Shown: positions 12,199 to 24,907, counted from the first letter of the stretch. The stretch is 64,000 nucleotides of DNA from Atrichornis clamosus (GCA_013400975.1 WBMZ01003284.1:1118-65117), one strand, 5' to 3'. Notes: generated from the letters alone by a model not told the origin. Numbers and translations are program-made.

Positions 12199-13379
12199 TG
12201 CGTACACAGGAAAACGGGTTTATGTGCCTCTCTGGAAATCAAAGCTGGGAAAAGGAGGGCAGCTCTTTCCTCTGCAGCATTTAGAAATATTCCATGATCC
12301 TTTTCTGCCTTTTGCAGAGTGGGCTTTTCTGTAGAACCAGCACCCAGAGAAGGGCTGCGGCCCCAGCGTTGCCTTAGGGTCATTCCTCCTTCCCCACCCA
12401 GTTCAGCAGTAATGCTTTCAGACGAGAGTGGTGAACGCGGAGAGCAAAATGACAACACACTTAAATACTTTAAGGGTGATCAGCATTCAGAGCTCAAGCA
12501 AGTCATTATTTCACAGTGCAGGAGACACACAGCCTCAATCTCTACGTGATGGACACAGGGTATCAATTACAGGGGCTCTGGTGAACTTCCTGGTATTCAG
12601 ACAGGCAAAATTCTGTGATCCAACCAACCAGACACTGCTCTGAGCAAGCTGGGCATCAAGTCATCCCGGGCTGATGATCAGCTGGTGCATGGTACTACCA
12701 GATAAAATAATGGGGGTATAAATTAGAAAAAACCCCACCTGGCCTACTCAGAACTCTGGCATACAAGTTGAGGTGCTGCCTGAGATGTGATTATCAGTGG
12801 TCACTGGTGACAAGATGACCGGTGGGAAGGGGAGGAAGGTGATAAGCAAGAGCTCATGCCAGGGGCAGACAGAAGAAAAGTAATGAAGAAACGAAGTATA
12901 TTTTTCAGAGCAAAGTGATTACTGAGTGAGAAGGGCTGTTTTTGCAGCAAATAGCAGGTTTTCTTCACAAATTGGCCTGAATAGCACCATTATAGAGATG
13001 GGGTTGCATTTCTTCTCTTGGGCTTGTTTACTAGTGAGGGAAGAGGGATGGAATCTCCTTGGTCCTACCAGTAAATCCACCCCAAATAAAACAAATCTGA
13101 GTAAATTGGGTAGGATTTTTGTTTGCTTTTGTGGAGTTATTTTGCATGATAACATGTGGCTTATTAACTGGTGTGCATTCACATCCAAGTCCAAAACTGT
13201 AAATTTCAAACAGTGAAGGAAAGGGTGAATCACCATCACCTTACATAGTTGTTACACACTTGGCTTCCAGTGTCCATTCTAAAATAAAGGACAACTAATG
13301 AGACAGATTTTCTGCTACATTTGACCTATCTTTTATGGTCTTGACAACTTTTTTTTAAAGCTGTCACCTCAATATCATT

Positions 13380-14500
13380 CATAAAGTGACAGGAAAGAAG
13401 GACTATCCACTCTTATGTAGAAGAAGTGTCATGAAGGGAGGATTGGGGGAATGGAGGAAAAAAGGCAATTGTACAAGATGTGGCTAAACAGATGATCTAA
13501 GCTGGCATCATTGATGGAAAAGAAACTGAGATACAGTAAGAAAGAATGATATAAATGATAAAAGAATGATAAAAAAGAAAGCATCTGGGCTTCTGAGAAG
13601 TGAGGTCAAGAAGTATGACCTTGCTGTAGGAAGGTAAAAAGGAGAGTAAAGGATATCTGGAGGATAGGCACAAGATGATGGGAAAAGAGATTTGTCACTT
13701 GTTTTTTGGGATGGGTAGACAGACGGAGGCTGTGGTGAGGAAGGAGACACAGAGAGGGGCACACAGCAGACCAGGCTGGCCCTCAGAAGGGCGGTGGAGG
13801 GAAGGTGACAGGCGGTGCAGGTTGGGGGAGCTGGGGATGGCTGCCAGCCTGCCTGGTGATGGGGTGGCATTGTCAGTGCTGGTCCTGTCAGGGATGGCAG
13901 ATGACAGGAGTAGGATATGGGGAATATGGGAGAAGAAAGTGCTCTCAGCCCCCGCCACTGACATAGGAGGGGTGAGTTCAGCTTCGATCTCTCAGTGTAG
14001 TTCCTCAAAATCTGGGGCCATCTGGACACAGTCCTGTCCCTCCTACAAGCTGTCAGCGGCACCGAGGGATTGCTCTGGCAGCCAGGGCTCTCTGGCACAT
14101 CCAAGAGCCTCCGTGCTCGTGGCCAGGAGGGCAGATGGCACCGGATCCACTACAGTGGCTTTGCACCACCTGGTGTCCCCTTTCCCGGGGAGTCCTGCCG
14201 AGCCAGGTGAGCCTGGCCCTGGGCACTGTCCTGTCGCTCAGCCGGGCGCTGCAGAGCCACAGCGCCGTGAGGGGACACCCAGACACCTCCGAGGATGTGA
14301 ACCACGGTGCGAGCGTTCGGGATGGCCACGTTTGGTTTTGGCTGGCTGCGTTATGCCAGGCATCTCCAAAGCAACAGCTCGAGCTGGGTGACAAAGCAGG
14401 AGAGTGAGAACTCGGCTGACACAACGTCTGCAGAGGAACAGATATTTGCAGTGATCACCGTCTTCAACCCCATCTCCTCGGCACTTCCTTTGCTCAGTGC
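13380..14500. other. Purine-skewed then GC-rich non-coding stretch
   Basis: From about 13380 to 13960 the plus strand is strongly purine-rich (GGA, GAAG and AGG runs). From 13960 to 14500 it is GC-rich with moderate CpG. The skew alone explains the long opposing open frames of 238 codons (plus, 13675-14391) and 198 codons (minus, 13508-14104), the latter Ser/Pro-rich. I recognise no domain in either frame. Confidence 0.5.
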
Positions 14501-14802
14501 AGACCTGATCCATAAATCAAAATGTAGGCTGGTGTTTTGAGTTGCTCCTGCAGTGGGTATGAATAAGGCTAGCTAAAAATGTTGGCCATTCCTCCTGGTG
14601 CTCACCTATACATCAGGGATTATTTTATTAAAGAAATATTTTATTGGCCTTCGACCTTCCCAAGAACAATGCTAATTTAATACAGCATATCTGATAAGGG
14701 GGATCTGGAAAGTGAATGCTTTGGGGTAAGAAAGTGATGGTATGTGTTTTTTACTTAGAGCTTCACGAAATAGTGCCAAGGATTGCAGCTCTTCCTTCTA
14801 CA

Positions 14803-14874
14803 AACAAAACCCAACAAACCCACAAATAAACCAACAAATAAACACACAAACAATTAAAAAAACACCCCCAAAAT
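14803..14874 (+). repeat. A/C-rich low-complexity tract
   Basis: ACAAA, CCAACAAA and AAATAAAC units recur without T-rich interruption. This is low-complexity sequence. Confidence 0.65.
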
Positions 14875-14879
14875 CAAGG

Positions 14880-16270
14880 CTCCAGTAAGGACAGTATTGT
14901 GTGTTAGAGGAGATGACGTGGGAAGCGAGTGGTGACTGAACCGGCTACAGGGTCAGTTCTCCCTGGCTGAGGAGTGCTGGCTGTTCCTCCTGTCACCCCA
15001 GGCGCTCCTCCTCACAGATGTTGTTCCTGGGAGAGGGAAGAGGTTGTGGCTGGCTCATCCAACTCCCAGCCCTAACAAATTCTTCTGGCAGAGGAGACCC
15101 TGAGACTTTTAGCTTGAATCCCATATGTGCGTGTATTTCTTCCACTGGAAAATAAAAGTGCTTAAAAATAAATGATGTCTCCTTCTGTTAAACTGCAAGA
15201 CTTCTCCAATCTAGGTATGACATTCTGGCCAAAAACTCTGAGGCAGAGATCCTCCTATGAGAAAAACAATCGACCCACAGTAAAGATATTCACAGAGTGA
15301 AACAGAAAGATAAATACAAGGTTTGAACACAAGTTTTCTCTGCATCATAAACAGGTTCCTTAAGCATTGATTTATTAGTCATTCAGTACACAGGAGGAGA
15401 AAAAAAGGTAAGAAAAAAGATTCTGGATTGATACGTTTGCAAATGTTTTAAATTTATTTTATCACATAATGAACATATATATGCAATGAATTAATATGTA
15501 AACAAATAATGAAATATCTATAAACACACAGACAAGTGTGCACCCATACTGCAGGAGCAGAAAGCACAGATCAGTTTCAAAACTGCTCTTAAACCAAGCC
15601 AGACTGCCCAGCTGTGTCACCTCACACTGGGAGAGCCCCTCACCCAGCAGCCACTGCGTAATTACACCCCCTGCTTTGGGGCTGCACCAACGTGGCAATT
15701 TGGGAAGCACTCCTAAATGAATGATCTGAAGTGTGTGGCACGAGTGCCTGTAGTGGACCACCCCAAACTCCCCTTTTAGGCAGGGTGAGGAGATGAAACC
15801 CAGTGGCACCGTAGCCTTGGCACAGGTGCTTGACACAACACTGGAAGGGCAGTGGGTGTGGTGCAGGGAAGGGAGGTATTAGCTGCAAATATTAGTAAAG
15901 CAGATACCAATTTAAAAATGCATCAAATGTAGAAGAAAAGGAGCCATAGCAAAACCTGTTAGTGATAAATTTGGAAAGAGAAGCACTGCGTGCCCAGCTG
16001 GTTAAATCATGATGGAGGGTAAAATCAAGTGAAAAATAAACACCAGATTTAGAAGTACACTTGATATATCTGGCAGACTGCAAGAGCTGGTGCCACTAAG
16101 AGATCTCTGACCACACCAAAGCTGCCCAATTCTGTTCAGACCTACACAAAACATTTGTACCCTGCAGAGTCTCAGCCACCTCCACTGGAGCAGTGAGGAA
16201 GCAATGACCCAGCCCTCCCCTTGCTCTCCCTGCTGACAGAGAGGCTGGACTCAGACTGTCAGAACAGATC
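14880..16270. other. Non-coding DNA without a recognised gene
   Basis: Only short chance frames are present (up to 124 codons on the minus strand at 15462-15836, without recognisable domain). No repeats beyond short AT tracts are seen until the CR1 copy at 16.3 kb. Confidence 0.55.
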
Positions 16271-16275
16271 CACCT

Positions 16276-16560
16276 TCACAGAATCATGGAGTCATAGAAT
16301 TCTAGAATGGTTTGGTTTGGCAGGGACGTTAAAGGTCATCTTGTTCCACCTCCTGCCGTGGGCAGAGACACCTTCCTCTAGGCCAGGTTGCTCCAAGCCC
16401 CATCCAAAATGTCCCTTAACACTTCCAGGGATGGGACACCCAGTTTCTCTGTGCCAGTGCCTCACCACCCTCACAGGGAAGAATTTATTCGGAATATCCA
16501 ATCTAAATCTACCCACTTTCAGTTTAAAACCATTACCACTCATCCTATCACTACACTGCC
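16276..16560 (-). mobile_element. CR1 LINE fragment, 3' end (antisense)
   Basis: On the minus strand the element runs from the end of the CR1 ORF2 through the short 3' region to the tail, where TAGAATTCTATGACTCCATGA-like degenerate octamers close it. The minus-strand frame 16292-16543 begins with a decayed form of the CR1 C-terminal segment ([27 protein letters not shown]). The copy is 5'-truncated to about 285 bp, as is usual for CR1. It is non-functional. Avian CR1 of this type is the main evidence that the host is a bird. Confidence 0.92.
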
Positions 16561-16867
16561 TAATACTTTGAACATCTACATCCTCTCTAAGGATCTAGGG
16601 ACAGTTTTACAATCAAGAGAAAAATTTCAGGAATATGGAATTTATACCTATTAGGTGACTTCAGTACTCAACAACCATTGATTTCAAAACAGGAGAAGTT
16701 TTTAAAACTTCTTTTATTTCCTGATTAGCTCCTATGAACACAGCTTCTGGGTGTCCAAGCTCTCATGAAAAATCAAAGGAAGCCTGCATGCAAAGCAAAA
16801 GCACAGTTGTCACTTTAGTTTACTCATGCTTGTCCCAGAAAATGAAAAGAGGCTTTTCTCACTTTGG

Positions 16868-16883
16868 TTTTTTTTTTTTTTTT
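16868..16883 (+). repeat. T16 homopolymer
   Basis: Sixteen consecutive T residues. Low complexity, no attached element recognised. Confidence 0.85.
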
Positions 16884-16889
16884 AATGCA

Positions 16890-18690
16890 CTCGTGCAACA
16901 CAGTTGAGTTTGGAGTTAAACTTCTTATTGTCATGTTGGAAGCCCAAATTGTGAATGCAAATCTCCTGATGGCTTAGTACCAGACCTCTGAGTCCCACTG
17001 CAGAGACATCTTTGAAAATTTGGCCTCATTTTGTAGTGACAACGTGACAGATTCCTCTTGTAAGGAAATTCTGGTGAACAGAGTGCCTGGAGGTTTGGCT
17101 AGGATTACAGTTTGGGTTTTAATGACTGTAGTTTATTTTTCCCCCAGACCAGGAATCAAAATAGAGCTCTGGTTTTAGAGAAAACCGAATCCACAAAGAT
17201 ACAAAAGTAGAGTTATTCCATCTGACTGGTGTTCCAAAGCTCCCAGCTAAGCCTGTGTTCCCCTTGTCACATTTCCTCTGCTAGAACCTGGGTCTGGTTT
17301 TTAATGTTCTCCCATTGCTTTGAGCAGCCAGGATTCTAGAGACACTCGCTCTCACCCTGGTTACTTCAGAAATTAAAGTGGGATTTCTGTCTCACCCTGA
17401 TCCTGAGCACATACCTTATATGACTTCTCATCCTAGGCCCTCATTTAAGGACCCAGTGGGATGGGTGGGCTGGCTCCCTTTCTCCCATCCTGAGCTTGTG
17501 TTGCTCTGCCACACTAAAGGGAAGCCTTCTGCCAGGATCAAGTCCAACAACTCCTTCACTTGCTCAAAGACATCCTTTTATGATAGAAATTCTTCTCAAG
17601 ACCTTGCCAATTAAGCTCAGTTTAATAACTCTGACCATTTATGTGACATACTTCATCTCGGAAGAGCTAATAAAACCTCAAATTACTGTTCATAGTGTTC
17701 CCAAGAGGCAGATCATCATTATCACATACTCACTCCTTTGATAGGGAAACTGAGGCCAAGTGATTTGAGGACAACGGAGAGGAGTCTTTCCCAAACCTCC
17801 CAGGTGAGTTCAGTGCTGTGCAGTCTCCCATGTCGGACAAAATCTTTTTCTGTTGCATATAAATGGGGGAATCTCCTGTTTTTCTTCATCAAGAAGATGC
17901 AAATGTGAAAAGGGGGACCCAGGCCATAAAAATGATGTCTGTGTATCTTCCAATTCTCTGCTGGGCGTCTGAACTTAAAATGCCAGCAACACTTCCCTCC
18001 CTTTCCTCTCAAGAGGAAAGCTGTATTTGGAGTAGGGGAACATGCCTTAATTTGATAAATTTAATGTCTTCGAAGCACCACCAAAGCACAATTAACAAAT
18101 AAAAAAAACCCCCAGAAGTCAAGGCAGGAGACCTGTGTATGTAGTTCAAACATCAAAGGAATATTACCTGTGCTTTCATCTCCCTTTCCTCTTGTGAGTC
18201 AAAGATACAACATATTACTGCATATTTTAAGCATTTTCTATTTTGAAAGCATAAATGTCAGTGTAATTACCCCAATGGTAATTCCTGTTGTGCTGTTCCA
18301 GGCTGGTCCTTCAGCAGAGCATCTCCCGGGTTTCACATGATTTATCTCCATCTCAGCCTTTGATAGGATTGTGTCCCATTCACTCCGGGTTTGAACAGGT
18401 TCATATCCCTTGGCAGCCTGCTTTGAACGCTGCCAAACGAGGTGTGGTGCTGCCTCTCATGGGGCATTTTTGATGTCCTACTTTCACCTGGTTCCCCCAT
18501 CCTCTTTCCCAAGTGCAGGGTCACCTGGTTGCATCACTGTTCAGAGCAATCTACAACGTGACCACCTGGAACAGACCATAACTTTTTCCTTTTTCTTTTT
18601 TCCACATTTCTTTCTTTAGAATGGACTTTGCAGTTGAGGATTATTGACAAATCTGTTTGAAAAAGACGCGTGAAGAACATCCTTTATGGT
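16890..18690. other. Non-coding DNA without a recognised gene
   Basis: No coding segment recognised. It holds perfect POU octamers (ATGCAAAT) at 16955-16962 and 17897-17904 and the ancient SINE-like fragment near 17.7 kb. Short open frames overlap on both strands. Confidence 0.55.
17712..17772 (-). mobile_element. Possible ancient SINE fragment (MIR-like)
   Basis: The stretch contains ATCATCATTATC, then GGGAAACTGAGGCCAAGTGA about 30 bases later. This is the order and wording of the antisense central part of MIR/CORE-SINE type repeats (CATTATC..GAGGAAACTGAGGC..AAGTGACTTG). The flanking box A and box B tRNA-like head is not visible, so it would be a short, old remnant. An L2/L3 or AmnSINE origin is also possible. 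Confidence 0.4.
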
Positions 18691-18900
18691 CCATCTTGTG
18701 GTAAAAAGCGGGTATTTCTTTGCTCATTTGAATGTCAGTGGATTATTTATGCTGGTGCAATGTTTTGAAGAGATAAAATACTCCCCACTGTGCTACATGC
18801 AAATCTCTGCAATGTAAACATAAATAGTTGTTGCACATGCATAATCAAAGACATTTTTTATAATTATTGTTAGATAGTTCAGTCCTCTAATAGCATCATC
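18690..18900. promoter_or_regulatory. Compact transcription-factor motif cluster
   Basis: Within about 60 bases there are a perfect POU octamer ATGCAAAT (18797-18804), a perfect forkhead site TGTAAACA (18813-18820) and a TCF/LEF site ATCAAAG (18844-18850), with AT-rich homeodomain-like TAATTATTG just downstream. No repeat or coding frame explains the block. Such dense, different motifs are characteristic of developmental enhancers, but function is inferred only from motifs. Confidence 0.4.
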
Positions 18901-19002
18901 TGGTGTAAATCAGTGTAGCTCTACTGAAGCCTGCAAAGCCCCTACCGATTTGTACCAGATGGGGCTCAAACTCTTCACTCTAAGTTTAGTCCCTCTGAAA
19001 AT

Positions 19003-19021
19003 AAAAAAAAAAAAAAAAAAA
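19003..19021 (+). repeat. A19 homopolymer
   Basis: About nineteen adenines in a row, not preceded by a recognisable retroposon. Low complexity. Confidence 0.85.
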
Positions 19022-22000
19022 GGCAAAAGAAAAGCCTGATAGTCCTTGAAAATGAAGTCCTTTGTTCATTCACGGAAAGCTAGTAGAGCAAGAGTGGCAG
19101 GGACTCTTCTTGATCCCTACGTATGCCTCAGCCCTTATCTAGGGAGCACATTTCTGCATGAGGGAAAGCAGGAGGTTCTGTGCCAAGTTAGTTCTTGGCC
19201 CCTCTGCTCAGAGTGGCGCAAAGATTTGCCAGATAATGTCATTTATCCTTTCTGCCGAGATTTGGACCAAGACCACCAGCTCTTTAGCACGGGCCAGCAG
19301 ACACTGCCAGATGCTGAGAATTTTCAGTTGCTCACAACCTGTGCTGCATTTTTAGATACCTAAAGGTAAAGGGCTCGAAATCTGATTTTCTGTCCCCAGA
19401 GCGATCTTGTTTCACTGTCATTCAGCATTATCCTTTCTCCATCATTGTACACAGCACAAAGAACTTTCTAAAGCTACTTTGACACCTGATTTGACTCCAG
19501 CTGAAGACAGCAAACTCAATCTCATCCTTCTGCTGTTCTGTAGAAAACTGTGCTCTGAGTTAATACAAAATACAATATCCAGTAGCATATATTTTCACAA
19601 ATTAATTTAGTTACATCATCCAAATAGGTGCTAGTGGAGGCAGCCCATGCATATTTTAATGCTATAAATATACATTTATTTCCAAATCATCAACAATGTA
19701 TTAACTGATGTACACAGTGTTTTACCAACAGACATGAAGTTAATTTTGCTTGCATAAAAAGAGGTGGAAAATTAGGAGTTTGCTCTCCCTCTTTTGAATG
19801 CTGATAGCAAAAATATCCACTAAATACTGAACATTACTTATTAATAACAGACTGAAGGAGAGAGTTTTGACAGAAGTGAGGAGTACACATGTACACATAC
19901 TATAAATGTATCCACCTTTCAAACAACTAAAAGTCTGCATTACTATGATCAGCTCTTTCAGGTTTACCTGTCAGATTTTTTTCCCCCTGTGTTCTCCATT
20001 TTTCGACAAGATCTTCCAAAAAAGTTGCTGTTATTCTTACAGGGGCTTGATGTGGACATAAACTTTTTTTGCGAGAAGCCTGAGCTACTGTTAGCAGCTC
20101 CCGAAGAGCTCTAAGTCCGACGTGGGTTTAATTTGTGGTGAGTGCCATGGCAGAACTGTCTAACAATATAAGTCTGTTGGACATGTCGTCTGGGCTGTCA
20201 CGTTCAATTTGCACATGACCTCCTGGCCAAAAAATGGGAAAGAAGTGGTAGAATGTGGGACTGAAAGCTTATATTATTGCTTTGACAGCTTCACTCATCT
20301 AGAAGTAATGCAAAATGCAATTTATATTTATACTCTCTGACCTTCTGTACAGGGAGTGAAACTATCTAATGATGGGCCATGGTAGCAGAGAAAGAAACAG
20401 ATCTCAATACAGCTGGAATTTGTCTACATTTTTTGCTTTTCAACCATTCAATTACAGTCAAAAGATAAATGAAACATGAAGAGTGCCTTGCTTAGGTAGT
20501 GACACAATTATTTTATAGTGAGTAGGTTCTGGCTTTGAGCCTTGGCAAAGGTTGCCATGCACGCCTTGTTTCACTAGATACAGATAATCTGCCTGCTCCC
20601 ACTGGACAAATCCCCTCTGCTTGGAGGTGTGTCATTATGCCCATCACAGGAGGAGAAGAAAGACACCAGCAACTCGGTACCACTCTTCCCGTGCATTTCA
20701 ATATCCTTGAGAAAGGCTGATGCTCTAATCCTATTAACTACGATAAACCAAGTCAGGCCCGATTGCAAACGGGACGTGAGGCATTTTTGTGGAAAATAGG
20801 CAGATAGGAAGAATGTGCCACGTTCTTCTCATCTGAGGAGCAGCACGTGGCTTTGTGTCTTCCCAGGGAAAAGAAATAAATGCATCAGGCTTTGATTCTC
20901 ACAGAACTGCTGAAGTAACCACCAGGTAACACCCGAAGATCCTTAACAACACGTCTCAGAGCTGGTATCACACTGCCACAGCTCAGCGTCCTTCAGAGGC
21001 CTTCTCTGCAGCCACGGCTGTTTAGAGCAGCATGATTTGGCTCAAAAATTCAGCCTCCAGCTGCATCCATTTCTCTCTTCTCATCCAAAGGAGACATGAG
21101 ATTTGAAGGAAAAGTTATTTGCAAGAATGAGCATTAAGAGAAGATAACAAACACAGAAAACAGCAGGGGTTTTATGCATCTCAGTGTATTTTGGACAACT
21201 ATATCAGTTTGAATTCATCTCTTCATTCCATTGATCCATCCTGCCTTGAATAGGAGTTGATCCAGAGTCCATTGACCTTAATAGTGAGAGTTTCATAAAC
21301 GGCTGCAGGCTGTGAAACAGGTTTAGAATTTAGATGTTCATATAAACCAGTCACTTGTTTTCTGTTGTAATTGTTTCGTTTTGGTTTGACATGTTTCATG
21401 ATGCTCTTGTACATTGAATTAATTAAAAAAAATGTTACTGGACAAAAATTTCAACTGATATTCAACTTTCTTCATGGAATTTCTTTTTTAAAAGATATGT
21501 GATGACAGTAATAAAAAATAAAACTTATGGTCACTATACAGTTAATATGTCAGAAAAGAATAAAAATGCAGAAACAAAGCCTATGAGAAGGTCATGTTTC
21601 ATAAATAAATACAGTAAGATGAGATAACTAAGACAAAAGAGCTCAGTGATGAGAGTCTGAGTGAAGATTAACATGTAATCTTTCTTTTGGTTAGTTTCCC
21701 AGTGAGAAAGGGCAGTGTGTCCAAACTATTAATTCTCCTACAGTTTAAAAAAATCCTTACTTCTGCACCTTTTGGAGCAGAACATAATCTTTATTAAATT
21801 ATAAGGAAACTTGCCTTCTGGTTGATTTGTGTAGCTTTTCCCCCTGGTGCCTGCAGGCTGGTGCCCACCCCTGCCTTTCCAGCGTGTAACCTTTCAGCCC
21901 GTGGGTTTCAGCCGTGGGCCACACACGAGGACAGAGATCCCTGGGGTGGCTCCTCGGAGGCCAGGGGCAGGCCTGAGGATGACCATGGCTGTGTGAGGGG

Positions 22001-23430
22001 CACTTTGCAGCGTGAACCTCACAGTTGGTGCACATGGTTAAATCAATACCCACCTCCCCAGGGCTGCCCCAGCCAAAGAGCAGCCTGACCAGGGAGTGAT
22101 CTAACCAGGGGGGCTGCTTCCTTTCCTTTCTTCTGTTATTCCCAAGTGGACAGCTAGAAGAGAAAACATGAGTTAAAACAACGAAAAAACTCCCCCAACA
22201 CAATTATCTAGGTCCAAAAACTTGTCTAGATCTGACTCCTGCTGGTGTCACCACAGGCTTTGCCCTTGGCAGAAGGAGAAAAGGGATGAGGCCTTTGATT
22301 TGGGTGGGAGGGAGAGGAACGCCCCTGGGTAATTGCGAGGTTGTTTTTGCAACCCCTTGCCCAGCAGCTGGTACAGCAGGCAGTGTCTCCTCTCACACAC
22401 ATCACAGATCTTTTCCAGCTGAGTCACTAAATCAGGAAAAAATGGAGCAGTTGAGCTGGCATTTTAAAGGACTGATTTTGGAGGAGGGGGAGAAGGAAGA
22501 AATCCCCCTCCTTTGTCTGTATCTTTTTTTTTTTTTTTCCCACCAAGCTGCTGGAGTTAATAGTGATTTTTTTTCTTCCATCATTTTTAATCCACAACCC
22601 TGCCCTGTACCTGCCCTTATAATCCCCTAGCATGTGCTGGTGACATCACATGGCCATCAGCTCCCAGCTCCGTTCCTGTGACTGTCATTAACTGTTGCAA
22701 GCAAATGAAAAATGACTGGGAGACTCGGTGGCTCCCACCAGTGACCTTGGGTATTATTAGAATGACCTCGCTTTGGCTGGACCAAAAAAAAAAGAAGAAA
22801 AACCTTTCTTGATATCATCGCTGGGGCTGACTGAGGCTGTTTGCAGCAAGGAGCAGGGAAAGGAGCGGAGAAAACCATTAAAGAAAGCAAAGTAAATGTT
22901 ATGCAAAGATGCAGTGGCCATAAATACTTGATCAGAGGCACAGCCCCACTAGCAGCCCTGCAGCCTGACCCCTTGCCAGGACACTCCGGGCAGAGCCGGG
23001 GTTACAGAGCACTTTGCTGGGAATATTTTTAACCACTCTCCTGTTATTTGTTTGCTTGGACTTTAAAGGAAAATAAATCACGTGTAGCCACTTAAGGGCT
23101 TATTGGCCTCTCACACCTTCTATTCTGACACACTTTTCTGGTCCTACACACAGCTCCGTGAGCAGAGGAGGGAACAGACTGGGCAGGATGGACAATTTTT
23201 TGTGTAGTATAACACATGGAAAACATGTCTTTATGTATCTATGTGCATACACCTCCTCTGTGTGCAAACACACACATATGTACAGTATATGCTTATTAAA
23301 GTACAAATATATAACCATAAATACATATACAGCACTTATAAATGTTCATATTTATGGTTGTGCATTATTCTCAATGCACAGGAATGTGGACATAAAAGGA
23401 ACAAATATTCATCACTCGTGTCTGATGTTG
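19022..23430. other. Non-coding DNA without a recognised gene
   Basis: No gene, RNA or mobile element recognised. A somewhat GC-richer island-like part at about 21840-22090 has few CpG and carries paired opposite-strand frames of 88 and 134 codons without known domains. A T-run is at 22527-22540. Confidence 0.55.
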
Positions 23431-23435
23431 CCTTC

Positions 23436-23466
23436 TATAATATATAATAGTATATAGATATATCAT
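23436..23466. repeat. AT-rich TATA/TAG microsatellite
   Basis: TATAATATATAATAG-like units followed by TATATAGATATATC. Decayed TA repeat. Confidence 0.65.
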
Positions 23467-23509
23467 ACAATGGTCATGTTTCTTCCAGTGTGCTCTAAAG
23501 ATACTAACA

Positions 23510-23580
23510 ATAAAGAATAAAATAAGAGAAAAAATTAATAAGAATGAGAATGACAATGAGAATAAATAAGAATAATTCAC
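23510..23580 (+). repeat. Imperfect AATGAG/AATAAG repeat
   Basis: Six-base units related to AATGAG, AATGAC and AATAAG recur through about 70 bases. Low-complexity sequence marking the left border of the second CpG-rich domain. Confidence 0.6.
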
Positions 23581-24019
23581 ATATCTGGGCTGGGCCATGA
23601 GGACAGGATGTTTAGTGCCCTGCCTGACAGGAACCTGCAGGCTCCACGGGGGCAGGGGCTGCCCAGGACCCCCAGCCCTGGTCCCGGAGTGGTGCTGGGG
23701 GACCACGACAGGCTGCAGTGCGCTACCCGGGGCTGCTGGCTGGGGACCGGCTGCCCTCGAGGTGCCTCGCTGTGAATAGTTAAAGCCCTGGAGGAAGACA
23801 AAAACGATCCTCCCGCCGCTGTCCTGCCGGGCTTCTCCGCTGTCAGCTGGAAACGGATCTGATGCCCTCTGGGCTTTAACTCCCCACGAGAAGGGCATTT
23901 TATTACAGGTTATGACAAGTTGCAGAGAGACTTGTAGAACTCAATAAGAAACAGCAAGTGGAATCAAGGGGCAGGAGGGGGGATGCTCCAGATGTTTGGC
24001 AGCCAGAAGGAAGATGAGT

Positions 24020-24475
24020 TCAGACGGGAGGTGTGGGCAGGGACGCTGATGCTGCCGGCAGCAGCGCAGCGCATCCTCCGCCGGGGAAGGGGCTGCGCGG
24101 AGCGGGGCGGGGGCTGCCCGGCAGAGCCCCGCTACCAGCGCCAGCTCCTCTTCGGCAAACAAGGAGCGCAGAACACCAGACCTCCTTTTTTCCATATTAA
24201 ATCGGTGCTTTCTGCATTTCTAGAGAGCTTCTCTCCCCTTTGCGTCGCGCTGTGTGCGACTGAGACAGGAGGGACCGGCTGCAGGTGGCTTTCCCCTCCC
24301 AAAAGTCCTCGGTCTCTCCCCTGTTTTGGGGCCAGGAGGGCACCTCTGCCGGTCTGCAGGGGGGTGGTATCGCCCCGTCGTGCCAGGAGGAGCAGGCAGG
24401 GAGCAGCGCTCCGCAGGGCCGCCCTCATCCCCCGGCTCTCGTATCCCGCTCCTTGGACCTGTCACGTAGCTAGAA
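24020..24475. promoter_or_regulatory. CpG island 4
   Basis: About 35 CpG dinucleotides lie in 24001-24480, densest at 24061-24170 (CCGCCGG, GCGCGG, GGGCGG). A weaker CpG shoulder precedes it at 23640-23830 and another follows at 24740-25030. The 199-codon open frame at 23983-24582 crosses it and overlaps open frames on the minus strand; it has no domain I recognise and is probably a result of composition. Confidence 0.7.
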
Positions 24476-24581
24476 GGGTGCCAAGGACTTTATGGAGTCT
24501 GTCAAGCACTCAGTACTTCTGTCTTTGGTGGCATCCTCATAGACAAACTTCGCAGGTGTTAAAAAATTATGCCGGAAAATA

Positions 24582-24609
24582 ATAATAATAATACTAATAA
24601 AAAAAAAAC
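24582..24609 (+). repeat. AAT trinucleotide repeat
   Basis: AATAATAATAATACTAATAA followed by an A-run. Simple repeat. Confidence 0.8.
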
Positions 24610-24832
24610 CTCAACAAGCTTAACAGCTGCTCAGGGACACTGTAAACCATCTGATTTTGCAGGATAGGGCTACCATCCTAATTCTCCCTGGCAGCTTTTC
24701 AAGTGCGTTTCATCGCTGGTTGCCAATGGAGGATGGCTCTGTCTCTCCCTTCGAGCCCTGCTCGGCGCCTGCCGGGTGTCTCTGGGAGCGGTTTGGCACC
24801 GGGAAAATCAACTCCCATCTCGGGAGCCAGGG

Positions 24833-24907
24833 GAAAAAAAAGAAGAAAAAAAAAAAAAAAGAGTGCTGGTGTCTGGAAAAATAATATTAATAATGAAAAA
24901 AAAAAGT
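24833..24907 (+). repeat. A-rich tract
   Basis: A-runs of 8 to 16 broken by G or GG, later by ATAATATTAATAATG. It gives Lys-rich spurious frames in several phases. Confidence 0.75.

Larger units (their letters stand above)
7500..13370. other. Non-coding DNA without a recognised gene
   Basis: No coding segment, RNA gene or intact mobile element is recognised. Open frames are short and mostly come in opposite-strand pairs. Apart from a (TATG/TA) microsatellite, a possible CTCF site and a GT/CA hairpin listed separately, it appears to be unique sequence of mixed composition. Confidence 0.6.

Noticed and set aside
13508..14391. Opposing frames of 238 (plus) and 198 (minus) codons
   Set aside because: Both follow from purine/pyrimidine skew and GC-richness; Ser/Pro-rich or Arg/Gly-rich without recognisable domain, and both strands cannot plausibly be coding.
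23983..24582. 199-codon frame over CpG island 4
   Set aside because: No known domain; overlapping minus-strand frames of 81-98 codons; composition explains the lack of stops.
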